IMG/VR virus record: IMGVR_UViG_3300031951_000362
Coordinates: 1-43,520 of that record
Strand: one strand, 5' to 3'
DNA: 43,520 nucleotides
Source: a virus
The position numbers and the translations under genes were made by a program. Under the pieces are notes generated by a model, which was given only the letters and a program-made list of their open reading frames with translations, was not told where the DNA came from and searched no databases. Position 1 is the first letter of the stretch; every line of letters begins with the position of its first letter. Shown here in pieces: positions 20,785-27,978 of this stretch.

Positions 20785-20915
20785 TGCCCCATTTATTAGG
20801 AAGGTTTCTTGTTGTATTAGCAATCCCTTTTGTGGTTGCTACTTTATATGTTGGATCAAAGAAAGGGAGTTATTACGACTCAGAGGATTATAAAGGAAAT
20901 GGAACAGCACACTAG
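20784..20915 (+). CDS. 43-residue membrane protein
   Basis: One hydrophobic segment (LLGRFLVVLAIPFVVATLYV), then a polar Tyr/Gly tail. GGAGG at 20773-20777 lies six bases before the ATG, a good ribosome site. Function unknown. Confidence 0.55.
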   Translation: MPHLLGRFLVVLAIPFVVATLYVGSKKGSYYDSEDYKGNGTAH

Positions 20916-21105
20916 TCAGTGTTGGAACTTCGTTATGTCTTCTTTTGCTAGAAGTTATGGTGTGGAAAGAGTGATGAGAGAGGAAAACTTTCATTGGATG
21001 GCTCTACAATGGTGTGATGATAATAACTATACATGTAATATCCACCTAGATGATTTAAAAAAAGTAGATTCTTACTTTAGAAGATATTACGAGGAATGGG
21101 ATTAA
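20899..21105 (+). CDS. Small soluble hypothetical protein
   Basis: 68 residues from ATG 20899 (a longer in-frame start at 20830 would lie within the previous gene). Contains RSYGVERVMREENFHWMALQ and ends in an acidic/aromatic helix (VDSYFRRYYEEWD). The only soluble product in this run of membrane peptides. No family recognised. Confidence 0.55.
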   Translation: MEQHTSQCWNFVMSSFARSYGVERVMREENFHWMALQWCDDNNYTCNIHLDDLKKVDSYFRRYYEEWD

Positions 21106-21106
21106 T

Positions 21107-21259
21107 ATGGGACATTTCGCAGCAGCAGCACTCAACAATGATTTATTTCTTGGATTCATTTGTTACATAATGGTCTTTGTGCCTATCTTGGGCATCTGGG
21201 CAGTCCACAAATACGACTGGCAACACTGGGCTCCATTTGACAAAGGGCACAAGAAGTAG
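21107..21259 (+). CDS. 50-residue membrane protein
   Basis: One membrane segment (GFICYIMVFVPILGIWAV) and a Trp/His-rich tail (HKYDWQHWAPFDKGHKK). Its last codons contain the -35 and spacer of the promoter for tRNA-Pro. Function unknown. Confidence 0.5.
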   Translation: MGHFAAAALNNDLFLGFICYIMVFVPILGIWAVHKYDWQHWAPFDKGHKK

Positions 21260-21272
21260 TATAATTACTTCT
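21237..21272 (+). promoter_or_regulatory. Perfect consensus promoter with dyad flanking the -10
   Basis: TTGACA (21237-21242), 17 bases, TATAAT (21260-21265). AGAAGTA (21252-21258) and TACTTCT (21266-21272) form a perfect inverted repeat with the -10 in the middle. Drives tRNA-Pro and perhaps the genes after it. Confidence 0.85.
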
Positions 21273-21299
21273 GTTGAGAGGCAAGACCACTCAACGCAA

Positions 21300-21373
21300 C
21301 CGGGATTAGCGCAGTTTGGTAGCGCACTTCACTTGGGCTGAAGGGGTCGCAGGTTCGAATCCTGCATCTCGGA
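21300..21373 (+). tRNA. tRNA-Pro (UGG)
   Basis: 74 bases. Acceptor CCGGGAT with ATCTCGG (one G-U pair), D stem GCGC, anticodon stem CTTCA/TGAAG, loop CTTGGGC giving TGG, T arm GCAGG-TTCGAAT-CCTGC, discriminator A. Reads CCA. A GCCAGT/ACTGGC hairpin (21376-21393) follows. Confidence 0.92.
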
Positions 21374-21396
21374 TAGCCAGTTTAAACACTGGCACC

Positions 21397-21425
21397 TTGA
21401 CTATATAAAGTCAAACACTTATAAT
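21397..21425 (+). promoter_or_regulatory. Sigma70 promoter before the 21449 gene
   Basis: TTGACT (21397-21402), 17 bases, TATAAT (21420-21425). TTGACT and AGTCAA (21409-21414) form a dyad over the -35 and spacer. Confidence 0.8.
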
Positions 21426-21448
21426 ACTCAGGTATTCATTACACAACA

Positions 21449-21664
21449 ATGTCTCTGATCGAAAAATTCAAGAAAGATGTTAGCACTTTGCGTTCTGCTG
21501 CTAACGGGGATATCTACCTTGATGTAAAGAGTCCGAAACTTTATAAGAAAGTTCGCCGCTATTATGAAAATAATGGTGTCGTGTTTTCTGGAGATCCCCT
21601 TGATGACTATGAAATGCTGATGGATTATCTCTATCAGGATCTTGAAACGATTGAGGTTGCCTGA
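21449..21664 (+). CDS. Small conserved-type cyanophage protein
   Basis: 71 residues, charged and soluble, with KSPKLYKKVRRYYENNGVVF and an acidic C-terminal helix (DYEMLMDYLYQDLETIE). Stop and next start overlap (TGATG). Own consensus promoter. Function unknown. Confidence 0.65.
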   Translation: MSLIEKFKKDVSTLRSAANGDIYLDVKSPKLYKKVRRYYENNGVVFSGDPLDDYEMLMDYLYQDLETIEVA

Positions 21665-21927
21665 TGAAAGTCGTCAAAAAACCTACTGTTCTTCTTGAGC
21701 GGTTTCCTTATCGTTATGTTCAGGTCGGTACTTTGGAAATCAATGGAAAACCTGATTGTCGCATTCAAAAAGTAGACGCATATACTGGTCGTTACCGTGA
21801 TATGTATCTTTGCGACAATGAAATGCAACTTATGACCGCTATGGATGACCACGATTATACTTGTTGGTTAGACCCAGATATGGTTCCTGCATATGTGAAA
21901 GACGACGAAGACACGGAGAGTCTTTAA
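21664..21927 (+). CDS. Small conserved-type cyanophage protein
   Basis: 87 residues, coupled to the previous gene. LLERFPYRYVQVGTLEINGK and YLCDNEMQLMTAMDDHDY look like a compact beta-rich domain. No catalytic motif recognised. The acidic tail ends DDEDTESL. Confidence 0.65.
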   Translation: MKVVKKPTVLLERFPYRYVQVGTLEINGKPDCRIQKVDAYTGRYRDMYLCDNEMQLMTAMDDHDYTCWLDPDMVPAYVKDDEDTESL

Positions 21928-21953
21928 AAGTACTGGTCGGGAGCAAACCCCTT

Positions 21954-22187
21954 ATGTCTAAGTCTAATGTATTCAGATACATTGGTAATATCCTCCTCTT
22001 ATCTGGTTATTTTTTCCTGTTATGGGGAGATATGAAAATCGGACTATTTGTAAAATGTATTGGGAATGTCTTTGTCGTTCCCTTTGCTATCAAATATAAG
22101 TTCTGGGATATTCTTTTCTTGTGTGGTTTTTATGCCGCTATTGAGATACCAAAACTAGTCCAACTTTTCCTAGTTAATTCAAACTAG
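21954..22187 (+). CDS. Small two-pass membrane protein
   Basis: 77 residues from ATG 21954. Hydrophobic segments YIGNILLLSGYFFLLWGD and FWDILFLCGFYAAIEIP flank a short polar turn. Conserved-type in T4-like cyanophages. Last gene before the glycan island; a CCTAGTT/AACTAGG hairpin (22169-22188) spans its stop. Confidence 0.65.
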   Translation: MSKSNVFRYIGNILLLSGYFFLLWGDMKIGLFVKCIGNVFVVPFAIKYKFWDILFLCGFYAAIEIPKLVQLFLVNSN

Positions 22188-22189
22188 GT

Positions 22190-22345
22190 GGTGGAGTCAA
22201 TCCCCAATATGCCCGTGATGGAGACACGATAAAAACCCTGGTGCGGATGGGGTATACCCCGCCCAGTTTCTTGCTTCTGGACAAAGAGCAAGTGGCGTGC
22301 ATGTAAAGACCTAATGAGGACGGCTTGCGCGAGTCGTCCTTTTTT
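22190..22345 (+). ncRNA. Structured leader RNA of the glycan operon
   Basis: About 150 gene-free bases full of pairings: CGTG/CACG (22214 and 22225), GGGG-TATA-CCCC (22249-22260) competing with CTGG-T-GCGG against CCGC-CCAG (22239-22247 with 22259-22266), CTTGCT/AGCAAG (around 22270-22292), and a final terminator hairpin. Alternative pairings plus a terminator just before the first gene are the layout of a transcription attenuator or riboswitch. The wcaG RNA motif, known upstream of exopolysaccharide genes and in cyanophages, is a candidate to test. Confidence 0.55.
22317..22345 (+). terminator. Terminator at the end of the leader
   Basis: GGACGGCT (22318-22325) pairs with AGTCGTCC (22332-22339), one G-U, loop TGCGCG, then TTTTTT. 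It lies 25 bases before the first glycosyltransferase gene, so it must be bypassed or regulated for the operon to be read from upstream. Confidence 0.85.
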
Positions 22346-22369
22346 AGTATAATAATAAAAAAAGGTATA

Positions 22370-23167
22370 ATGATTGGTTTTAATCACTTAGGAAGACTTG
22401 GACGCTTGGGAAACCAAATGTTTCAATATGCTGCTCTACGCGGTATTGCTGCTAAGCAGGAAGTCAACTATTGCCTTCCACTTTATAAAGAAGCAGTTGA
22501 TGATGGTCTGGGAAATCCAAACAGAACAGAACTATTTGACTGCTTCACAATGGAGACGGTAACTCCATTGAATATTCAAATGATTGATATTGATAGACCT
22601 ATTATTGGTGAAAATACATTCAACTTCAACCAAGAACTATTCTCTAACTCTTTTGACTGGATTAGTTTATATGGGTTCTTTCAGTCTGAAAAGTATTTTA
22701 AGAATGTAGAAGATACTATTCGCAAGGACTTCACATTTAAGAGTGAAATACTTGAACCTTGTGCAGATATGATGGAAGGCATTGGGCAGGCAGTTGGTCT
22801 CCATATCCGTAGAAAAGACTATCTGACCAACCCAAACCATTGTGCTCTTGATATTGAATATTATAAAAAGGCATTGATGAAGTTCCCTGATGATGCTCAG
22901 GTCATTGTGTTTTCGGATGAACCACAATGGTGTATGGAACAAGAAATATTTGCAGATGACCGTTTTATGGTTTCTGAGAATGAGAATGGATATATTGATA
23001 TGTGTTTAATGAGTATGTGTAGTGGATATATTATTGCTAACTCTTCATTCTCTTGGTGGGCAGCGTGGTTGGGAAATAGGGGAAAAGTTATTGCACCAAA
23101 GAAATGGTTTCCTTCAAATGATAAGGACACTAAAGATCTATATCCCGAAACTTGGGAGGTAATTTAA
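22370..23167 (+). CDS. GT11 alpha-1,2-fucosyltransferase
   Basis: 265 residues from ATG 22370 (AAAGG just upstream). GT11 signatures: GRLGNQMFQYAALRGIA near the N-terminus, LHIRRKDY (the HxRRxD fucosyltransferase motif) in the middle, and ANSSFSWWAAWLGNRGKVIA near the C-terminus. Enzymes of this family move fucose from GDP-fucose to the 2-position of galactose. Cytoplasmic GT-B fold. The stop overlaps the next start (TAATG), pairing it with a GT6 enzyme that classically uses fucosylated galactose as acceptor. First gene of the island, behind the structured leader. Confidence 0.9.
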   Translation: MIGFNHLGRLGRLGNQMFQYAALRGIAAKQEVNYCLPLYKEAVDDGLGNPNRTELFDCFTMETVTPLNIQMIDIDRPIIGENTFNFNQELFSNSFDWISLYGFFQSEKYFKNVEDTIRKDFTFKSEILEPCADMMEGIGQAVGLHIRRKDYLTNPNHCALDIEYYKKALMKFPDDAQVIVFSDEPQWCMEQEIFADDRFMVSENENGYIDMCLMSMCSGYIIANSSFSWWAAWLGNRGKVIAPKKWFPSNDKDTKDLYPETWEVI

Positions 23168-23892
23168 TGAAACTTGCAGACTTAGCAGTTGTTTTTATTG
23201 GGACTAACAAGTATCTAAACTTTCTCCCATCATGGTATGAATCTTGTGAAGAGTATCTTCTACCAGGACATAAGAAGCAATACTTTGTTTTTACGGATGG
23301 TGAGTTAGATGAACTTCCTGATAATATTTCACTTTATCATCAGGAGCACCTTCCTTGGCCATATATTACACTCTACAGATTTTCTACTATTCTGAAAGCG
23401 TATGAGGACATTTGTAAGTATGATTATCTTCTATTCCTTGATGCCGATATGCGTTTGGTGGACACTGTAAAACCAGAAGAGATATTAACTGATAAACCTT
23501 ATATTGGTGTTCATCACCCTTGTCATTTTCTGGGAATGAATCCACATACAAAGTTTCCAGGAGCATTTGAAACTAATTCAGATTCATCGGCATGTATTAC
23601 AGATGAAGATGATACAACTACTTATTTTCAAGGATGTTTGTGGGGAGGCAGAGTTCCAGATGTGATAGATATGATGAAAGAACTTCAAAAAAGAACTGAA
23701 GATGATCTTTTAAGGAATGTAATAGCAGTCTGGCACGATGAGAGTCATCTCAATAAATTTTATTCCGAAAGAGTAGATGATGTCCATATCCTTAGTCCAT
23801 CATTTGCTTACCCAGAACTATTTTCAGAATATTGTAATTTTGAACCAAAAATAGTTCACCTTGCAAAAGAAAACTCTAAGTATCACCAATAG
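23167..23892 (+). CDS. GT6 (ABO blood-group type) glycosyltransferase
   Basis: 241 residues from ATG 23167, with GGGAGGT six bases upstream. DYLLFLDADMRL holds a DxD metal/UDP-sugar motif; YFQGCLWGG matches the GT6 acceptor/donor loop; AVWHDESHLNKFY is nearly identical to the catalytic segment of vertebrate A/B transferases. Such enzymes add GalNAc or Gal in alpha-1,3 linkage, usually to Fuc-alpha-1,2-Gal. Many bacterial GT6 proteins have NxN instead of DxD; this one keeps DxD, as reported for a cyanophage GT6 (P-SSM2). It lacks the membrane anchor of the animal enzymes. Sugar specificity cannot be told by eye. Confidence 0.9.
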   Translation: MKLADLAVVFIGTNKYLNFLPSWYESCEEYLLPGHKKQYFVFTDGELDELPDNISLYHQEHLPWPYITLYRFSTILKAYEDICKYDYLLFLDADMRLVDTVKPEEILTDKPYIGVHHPCHFLGMNPHTKFPGAFETNSDSSACITDEDDTTTYFQGCLWGGRVPDVIDMMKELQKRTEDDLLRNVIAVWHDESHLNKFYSERVDDVHILSPSFAYPELFSEYCNFEPKIVHLAKENSKYHQ

Positions 23893-23898
23893 TATAAA

Positions 23899-24597
23899 AT
23901 GAACCTTAAAGATTTAGAACTTGTTACTGCACTTGACCAAAACTTTTATGATAGTTTTAATACTTTCATGATTAGTTCTGACTTGAAAGTGTTTGGAAAA
24001 CTTTTAGCTAGAACACAATTATTTGAAAAAGTCAAGGATGTTCCTGGAGATATTGTAGAGTGTGGTGTTTTTAAAGGAACTGGTCTTTTTACTTTTCTTA
24101 AATTGAAAAGATATTTTTGTCCAAATACTTATAAAAAGGTAATTGGATTTGACTTTTTTAATTCTGATGAACTTACATCTACTCTAAAGAATCAAGATCA
24201 AACTGCCATGAAGACTTTGTTTGATGGTAGAAATTTTGAGCATGACTCAGACTTTAAACAAAAACTAGATCTCAGTATTCGTTCTTCTGGTTTTCAGGAT
24301 CATGAATATGAGTTAATACCTGGTGATATTTCTAAAACTGTAGTAGAATATGTAGAGAATAGACCAGGTGCAAAAATTTCATTGCTATACCTTGATTTGG
24401 ATTTGGAAGTACCAACATACAATACTTTAGTTTCTTTATGGGATAGAGTAAGTAGTGGTGGAATAGTAGTCTTTGATGAATACGCTTATCATAACTGGTC
24501 TGAGTCGAAAGGAGTTGATAAGTTTTTCTCCGATCATGATGTTAAAATTAATTCATTAAACTTTTTTGCCCCATCTGCATATGTTGTTAAGCCATGA
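23899..24597 (+). CDS. TylF/MycF-type SAM-dependent O-methyltransferase
   Basis: 232 residues. DIVECGVFKGTGLFTFLKL is the SAM-binding loop; IGFDFF, LLYLDLDLEVPTYNTLVSLW and GGIVVFDEYAYHNW follow as in the TylF (macrocin O-methyltransferase) family, where the Asp pair and the downstream Asp/Tyr bind metal and sugar. Members methylate sugars, including in surface glycans. Six bases after the GT6 gene; its stop overlaps the next ATG. Likely caps or modifies the glycan made by the island. Confidence 0.85.
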   Translation: MNLKDLELVTALDQNFYDSFNTFMISSDLKVFGKLLARTQLFEKVKDVPGDIVECGVFKGTGLFTFLKLKRYFCPNTYKKVIGFDFFNSDELTSTLKNQDQTAMKTLFDGRNFEHDSDFKQKLDLSIRSSGFQDHEYELIPGDISKTVVEYVENRPGAKISLLYLDLDLEVPTYNTLVSLWDRVSSGGIVVFDEYAYHNWSESKGVDKFFSDHDVKINSLNFFAPSAYVVKP

Positions 24598-25964
24598 ATA
24601 AACTTGTAATTTTTGATCTTGATGGTGTATTGATTGATAGTAGAGATATGCATTACGAAGCACTTAATTGTGCTCTCGAAAAAGTAGATCCAAAATATAA
24701 AATAAGTAAAGATGAGCATCTAAGTTCCTATGATGGACTTCCAACTTCTAGAAAGTTGGCGATGTTGACTGAAAGTAAAGATCTTCCTGTAGAAAAGCAT
24801 CAGCAGGTTTGGGAAGATAAGCAAAAAGCAACTCTTGAAATCTTCTCACATCTTGAGCATGATTATGAGTTGATGCACTACTTCCAACAACTCAAAAGTA
24901 AAGACTATCAAGTTGCTGTTGCTAGTAATAGTATTCGCAATACTGTTAAACTAGTTCTCCTTAAACTTGGACTTCTAGAGTTCATTGATTACTATGTGAG
25001 TAATGAAGATGTAGTCAAGAACAAACCATTTCCAGAAATGTACTGGAAGTGTATGACTGCATGTAATGCCCTTCCTAAGGATACAGTAATCTTCGAAGAT
25101 AGTCATATTGGTAGACAAGGTGCTTTAGATAGTGGTTCACACCTTGTACCTATTGAAAATAGGTATGACCTTAACCAGAGTAAAATTGATAAAGTATTTA
25201 AAATATTCTCATCTCAAAAAGTATCACATATTCCTTGGAAGTCTGAAAAAATGAATGTTCTTATTCCCATGGCTGGTGCAGGCAATAGATTCTCTTCTGC
25301 TGGATATACATTCCCCAAACCTTTGATTGAGGTCAATGGGAAACCAATGATTCAGGTTGTTATTGAAAACTTGAATATTGATGCAAACTATACTTTCGTT
25401 GTTCGTAAAGAGCACTATGAGAAGTATAGTCTACAGTATCTACTGACGCTGATTGTACCTGGATGTAACATTGTTCAGGTAGATGGTCTTACAGAAGGTT
25501 CTGCTTGCACGACACTTTTAGCAAAAGAATATATTGATAACGACCATCCGCTGCTACTAGCAAACTCCGACCAATTCATGGAGTGGAACAGTAATGAATG
25601 TTTGTATGCATTTAATGCAGATGGTATTGATGCTGGAATTCTAACCTTTAAGGCAACTCATCCAAAGTGGTCTTATGCAAAAGTTGGTGAAGATGGTTTC
25701 GTATCTGAAGTTGCTGAGAAGAAACCTATCAGTAATGATGCTACTGTTGGCGTCTACTTCTGGAAGAAAGGTTCTGATTATGTTAAGTACGCAGAGCAGA
25801 TGATTGAGAAAGATATTAGAACTAATAATGAGTTTTATATCTGCCCAGCATTTAATGAGGCTATTCTTGATAATAAGAAGGTGAGAGTTAAGGAGATTGA
25901 AAGGATGTGGGGTATTGGAACTCCAGAAGACCTTAACTACTTCTTGGAGCATTACAATCCATGA
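24594..25964 (+). CDS. HAD phosphatase fused to sugar nucleotidyltransferase
   Basis: 456 residues in two domains. 1-205: HAD superfamily, beta-phosphoglucomutase-like, with LVIFDLDGVLIDSRDMHYEA (nucleophile Asp), VASNS and IFEDSHIGRQGALDSG. 219-456: nucleotidyltransferase with MNVLIPMAGAGNRFSSAGY and TFPKPLIEVNGKP, plus LLLANSDQFMEW. The fusion suggests that a sugar or polyol phosphate is both made or dephosphorylated and activated to an NDP form by one protein. The second domain starts with an in-frame Met (about residue 219), the likely fusion point. Provides a donor for the neighbouring transferases; the substrate is unknown. Confidence 0.85.
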   Translation: MNKLVIFDLDGVLIDSRDMHYEALNCALEKVDPKYKISKDEHLSSYDGLPTSRKLAMLTESKDLPVEKHQQVWEDKQKATLEIFSHLEHDYELMHYFQQLKSKDYQVAVASNSIRNTVKLVLLKLGLLEFIDYYVSNEDVVKNKPFPEMYWKCMTACNALPKDTVIFEDSHIGRQGALDSGSHLVPIENRYDLNQSKIDKVFKIFSSQKVSHIPWKSEKMNVLIPMAGAGNRFSSAGYTFPKPLIEVNGKPMIQVVIENLNIDANYTFVVRKEHYEKYSLQYLLTLIVPGCNIVQVDGLTEGSACTTLLAKEYIDNDHPLLLANSDQFMEWNSNECLYAFNADGIDAGILTFKATHPKWSYAKVGEDGFVSEVAEKKPISNDATVGVYFWKKGSDYVKYAEQMIEKDIRTNNEFYICPAFNEAILDNKKVRVKEIERMWGIGTPEDLNYFLEHYNP

Positions 25965-26413
25965 GACTGATAGCACATAGAGGAAATGTGAATGGACCAG
26001 ATCCTTCAGTAGAAAATAGTCTAGATTATATTGATACTGCTATAAATCTTGGTTACGATGTTGAGATTGATCTTAGATGTGAATCTAATGATTTTTATCT
26101 TGGACATGACGAATCTCAGTACCATGTCTTCATGGAATGGTTGGTAGAAAGAAAAAATAATCTTTGGATACATTGCAAAGACTTTGCTTCTCTTGAATTT
26201 CTTTCAAAGTGTGATACTGATTTCAACTATTTCTGGCATGATACAGATGATCATACTCTTACCAGTAAGGGGTATATCTGGAGTTATCCTGGACAACCAC
26301 ACAGTTCTAACTCTATTGTAGTTTTACCAGAAAATACAGAAACGTTCAAATTTTCTGCTAGTGAGTATGACTGTTATGGAATATGCAGTGACTATGTTGG
26401 GAGAATGGGGTAA
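25961..26413 (+). CDS. Short GDPD-like phosphodiesterase
   Basis: 150 residues, overlapping the fused enzyme by four bases. MRLIAHRGNVNGP (catalytic His), ENSLDYIDTAINLGYDVEID (Glu, and Glu/Asp metal ligands) and LGHDE match the glycerophosphodiester phosphodiesterase barrel, but at 150 residues it is well short of the usual 240 or more, so it may be a reduced form. Could act on glycerophosphate-type decorations or be a specialised hydrolase of the glycan pathway. Activity is inferred. Confidence 0.7.
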   Translation: MRLIAHRGNVNGPDPSVENSLDYIDTAINLGYDVEIDLRCESNDFYLGHDESQYHVFMEWLVERKNNLWIHCKDFASLEFLSKCDTDFNYFWHDTDDHTLTSKGYIWSYPGQPHSSNSIVVLPENTETFKFSASEYDCYGICSDYVGRMG

Positions 26414-27220
26414 ATGAGAGTAGCAGTTTGTTATAGTGGGTTTCTGAGGAATATACAAAAAACATTCCCAAACATATCACAGCAAATGCTAAAGGGTCAT
26501 GACGTTGACTTTTTCATTCATACATGGAACGTTCCAGAATATTCTGAAGAAATCTTTTATTCAAAAAGCACAATATGTCCCAAGTTAATCTTGGTTGAAG
26601 AGCAGAAAGCATTTGAAAAAAATCCTTATGGATTTATAAACTGCAACACAACTCCAGAGCAGTATCTAAATGATCTTAAGTCTTCTGGAGAAGATAAAAA
26701 ATTTTTTGAGAAACCATCTAAGGAAAATAATTTTGACTTTAACAAAGATCTTGAAGTTGTAAAGTTTGGATATTATAGTAGTTTTCCTTATAACTTTTTA
26801 TCTCAGTTCTACTCCTTTTATAAAGCGATTGACCTGAAGAAGATATATGAACAGAACAACGGATTTGAATATGACTGTGTTATTCGAATACGACCTGATG
26901 TTTATCTGAACGAACAAATAGATTTGAACTCATTGAATATGTCCTATATGAATATATTCGATGCACCATATCATAAAGGAACTAATTTAACTGTTAATGA
27001 TCACTTTGCTTGTTCATCATCAAAACTCCTTGATTTGTATGGAGAATGCTTCTTATTCTTATCCACCTATTACTTTATCTATGGAGTTGACTTCATTCAA
27101 GAGATAGTATTGGGTAAGCACTTTGAAGTCAATAATTTTTATATCAATAAATTATCAACCAGTTATCTCATTACGAGAGATAGTATAGATAGAGAAACTT
27201 ATCCAAAGTTTATACGATGA
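26414..27220 (+). CDS. Putative glycosyltransferase, paralogue of the next gene
   Basis: 268 residues, starting on the base after the previous stop. MRVAVCYSGFLRNIQKTF, DFFIHTWN, FYSFYKAIDLKK and CVIRIRPDVYLN followed by NDHFACSSS resemble a nucleotide-sugar binding GT-A-like fold, with RxRxDV in the place of a DxD segment. It shares this skeleton with the 27217 product. The call as a glycosyltransferase rests on the pattern and the operon. Confidence 0.65.
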   Translation: MRVAVCYSGFLRNIQKTFPNISQQMLKGHDVDFFIHTWNVPEYSEEIFYSKSTICPKLILVEEQKAFEKNPYGFINCNTTPEQYLNDLKSSGEDKKFFEKPSKENNFDFNKDLEVVKFGYYSSFPYNFLSQFYSFYKAIDLKKIYEQNNGFEYDCVIRIRPDVYLNEQIDLNSLNMSYMNIFDAPYHKGTNLTVNDHFACSSSKLLDLYGECFLFLSTYYFIYGVDFIQEIVLGKHFEVNNFYINKLSTSYLITRDSIDRETYPKFIR

Positions 27221-27966
27221 AAGTTGCGGTTTGCTTTTCTGGGCAACCTCGTTTTGTAAATGAGTGTTCTCCTAGTATCCTGGAAAATGTATTTGGGAAT
27301 TATTCTGTTGATGTTTTTGGGCATCTGTGGTTTGATGAAAATCTTTTAACAAAACCATATAAGTATGGTGGATCTGGTGGATGGAAAGACCAGAGAATTT
27401 CTGAAACCGCGATTGATGATTTTAAAAGAATATACAACCCTGTTAAAATGATAGTTGAAGAGAGTTGTGATTTTTATGATCCATATATGGAAGAAGACTT
27501 TGAAATATCTCAAAACAGATATTGGAAAGGATCATTAAATGAACCAAACTATAAGGAAAGGCAAATTAAAAATACTTTGTCTAACTTTTATAGTATGAGT
27601 GAAGTTAATAGACTCAAACTAAAGCATGAATATAAAAATAGATTTAAGTATGATTGGGTATTTAAAATAAGAACAGATGTAAATGTCCATACAAAAATAA
27701 ATTTGTCTACCTATAACCAAAGTTCTCTCAACTGCACATCCTTAATGCAGCAACCACCACATATTAATGACTGGATTTGTTTCGGTGGATCTGATATAAT
27801 GGATGTGTGTATGGGAGTTTTTCCCGTCTTCCAAAGAGTTTTTGATTTGACTAAGCATCATCGTGATGGCGCATGGGATAATGAAACACTTCATGTTCAA
27901 CTCTTAGATCAAATGATGGTGAATATTGAGAGACACCCTATTGCTTTATCAGTACCTAGATTTTAA
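27217..27966 (+). CDS. Putative glycosyltransferase, paralogue of the previous gene
   Basis: 249 residues, ATGA overlap with the gene before. MKVAVCFSGQPRFVN, VDVFGHLWFDEN, NFYSMSEVNRLK, WVFKIRTDVNVH and NDWICFGGSDIMD parallel the 26414 product, so the pair arose by duplication and divergence. Probably adds another sugar; donor and linkage unknown. Confidence 0.65.
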   Translation: MKVAVCFSGQPRFVNECSPSILENVFGNYSVDVFGHLWFDENLLTKPYKYGGSGGWKDQRISETAIDDFKRIYNPVKMIVEESCDFYDPYMEEDFEISQNRYWKGSLNEPNYKERQIKNTLSNFYSMSEVNRLKLKHEYKNRFKYDWVFKIRTDVNVHTKINLSTYNQSSLNCTSLMQQPPHINDWICFGGSDIMDVCMGVFPVFQRVFDLTKHHRDGAWDNETLHVQLLDQMMVNIERHPIALSVPRF

Positions 27967-27978
27967 AATTAAACAAGA

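Noticed and set aside
22190-22345. tmRNA or tRNA-like gene in the glycan leader
   Set aside because: No T arm, no tRNA-like acceptor pairing and no tag reading frame; it ends in a terminator.
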